Shown: positions 12,030-12,823 of the stretch, piece by piece | Layout of the letters: every line of letters starts with the position of its first letter | Position numbering within the stretch: the first letter of the stretch is position 1 | Source: JBJXGF01 sp046153015 | Lineage (GTDB): Bacteria > Actinomycetota > Acidimicrobiia > Acidimicrobiales > CAIXPF01 | DNA length: 12,823 nucleotides | Direction: 5' to 3' | NCBI GenBank assembly: GCA_046153015.1 | Contig: JBJXGF010000192.1 | Location: 1-12,823, forward strand | Program-made: the position numbers and the translations under genes | Notes under the pieces: model-generated | Database searches by the model: none | The model's input: only the letters and a program-made list of their open reading frames with translations | Told to the model about the DNA's origin: nothing

Positions 12030-12823
12030 TCACAGCAGCATCAGCAGCGGCTCGGCCAGGAGCGACAGCACGTGCTCCTGGAAGGCCACCGAGAGGTCGC
12101 CGTCGATGATCCGGTGGTCGGCGGAGAACACCACCGGCAGCGTCGGGCGGGCCGTCACCTCCCCGTCGACCACGAGCGGGCGGGGGCGTATCGCGCCGAA
12201 GCCGAGGATGCCCGCCTCGCCGGGACGGATGAGCGGCGTGGCGAAGCGACCGCCGATCGCGCCGTAGTTGGTGATCGTGAAGGTGCCGCCCCGCAGCTCG
12301 GCGGCGCTCAGCTGCTTGCGGCGCGCGGCGGCGGAGAGCCGGGCGATCTCGTCGGCGAGCTCGAGCACGCCCCGCCGGTCGGCGTCGGTGAGGATGGGCA
12401 CGATCAGCCCGTCGTCGGTGGCCACCGCCACGCCGATGTTGCAGCGCTCGTGCACGGTCACCGACTGCCCGTCGGGGGCGACGCCGGCGTTGACGAGCGG
12501 GTAGCGCCGCAGCGCCCGCGCCGCGGCGGCCACGAGCAGCGCCAGCGGCGTGAGGTTGGCGCCGGCCTCGCCGGCCTGCTCCTTCAACCGCCGCCGGGTC
12601 TCGAGCAGCGGCGTGGCGTCGATCTCGTCCATCCCGGTGATGTGCGGGATCGTCGACCAGGACTGGGTCATGGCCTCGGCGGTGAGCCGGCGCACGCCCC
12701 GCAGCGGGCTCGGCCCGAACGGCGCCTGACCGAGACCGGTCCGCGGGGCCGAGCCGGTCGGCGCCGGGGCCTGCTCCGGCGGGGCCGTGGCGGGCGGGGC
12801 GGGCGCCGCCTCTGGCGCGGTGG
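12030..12823 (-). CDS. E2 dihydrolipoyl acyltransferase of a 2-oxoacid dehydrogenase complex, 5' partial
   Basis: The C-terminal part of an E2; the frame runs off the right edge. The visible N-terminal stretch is a Pro/Ala-rich flexible linker (12698-12823) followed by PLRGVRRLTAEAMTQS, the usual entry to the catalytic domain, and IPHITGMDEIDAT. The catalytic domain has FTITNYGAIGG and the active-site ADHRIIDGD (His codon 12116-12114), so acyltransfer from lipoyl to CoA should be intact. No peripheral subunit-binding domain is visible between the linker and the catalytic core; it and the lipoyl domain must be further upstream if present. The sequence style and the lack of an E1 here do not separate a branched-chain (BkdC-like) from a pyruvate E2; the context of acyl-CoA enzymes makes branched-chain slightly more likely. 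E3 follows on the same strand. Confidence 0.93.
   Translation of the reverse strand, partial: TAPEAAPAPPATAPPEQAPAPTGSAPRTGLGQAPFGPSPLRGVRRLTAEAMTQSWSTIPHITGMDEIDATPLLETRRRLKEQAGEAGANLTPLALLVAAAARALRRYPLVNAGVAPDGQSVTVHERCNIGVAVATDDGLIVPILTDADRRGVLELADEIARLSAAARRKQLSAAELRGGTFTITNYGAIGGRFATPLIRPGEAGILGFGAIRPRPLVVDGEVTARPTLPVVFSADHRIIDGDLSVAFQEHVLSLLAEPLLMLL

Overview
The window is very GC-rich DNA with strong G/C at codon third positions, frequent GTG starts, tightly packed genes and several TANNNT boxes 7-9 nt before a start codon. Together these suggest an actinobacterial chromosome. The acyl-CoA dehydrogenase repertoire and the 2-oxoacid dehydrogenase genes are compatible with an uncultured Acidimicrobiia-like lineage. 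The lineage is an inference; there is no rRNA or other marker gene here.

Left part (1-3159), accessory/defence. A fused double-RAMP (Cas7-type) protein, cut by the window edge, is followed by a small protein resembling the Csx19-like accessory proteins of type III-D CRISPR-Cas. These converge on a cas6 crRNA-processing gene on the minus strand. They form one end of a type III CRISPR-Cas locus; no repeat-spacer array, cas10 or cas1/cas2 lies in this window, so they are presumably further left. Next to cas6, and divergent from it, is a two-gene set: an 88-aa unknown protein and a GNAT acetyltransferase.

Middle part (3401-7246), lipid/acyl-CoA metabolism. Two plus-strand acyl-CoA dehydrogenases flank a minus-strand MFS transporter. 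Both dehydrogenases lack Glu at the classical medium-chain position (YEGT-type site) but have a Glu in the alternative ER position used by isovaleryl-CoA-type and some actinobacterial heteromeric dehydrogenases.

Right part (7342-12823), all minus strand. In transcription order: the C-terminal part of an E2 dihydrolipoyl acyltransferase (cut by the right edge), dihydrolipoyl dehydrogenase (E3), a 201-aa unknown protein overlapping E3 by GTGA, a hotdog thioesterase, then a two-component pair (HisKA_3 kinase and NarL-type regulator, overlapping by ATGA). The kinase and the thioesterase each appear to have their own near-leaderless promoter. The regulator converges on the second dehydrogenase across a double hairpin framed by a 17-bp direct repeat.

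No tRNA, rRNA, insertion sequence or CRISPR array was found. The most interesting parts are the fused RAMP/Csx19-like/Cas6 edge with its possibly disrupted second gene, the orphan protein-GNAT pair beside it, the two dehydrogenases with shifted catalytic residues, and the uncharacterised protein coupled to E3.
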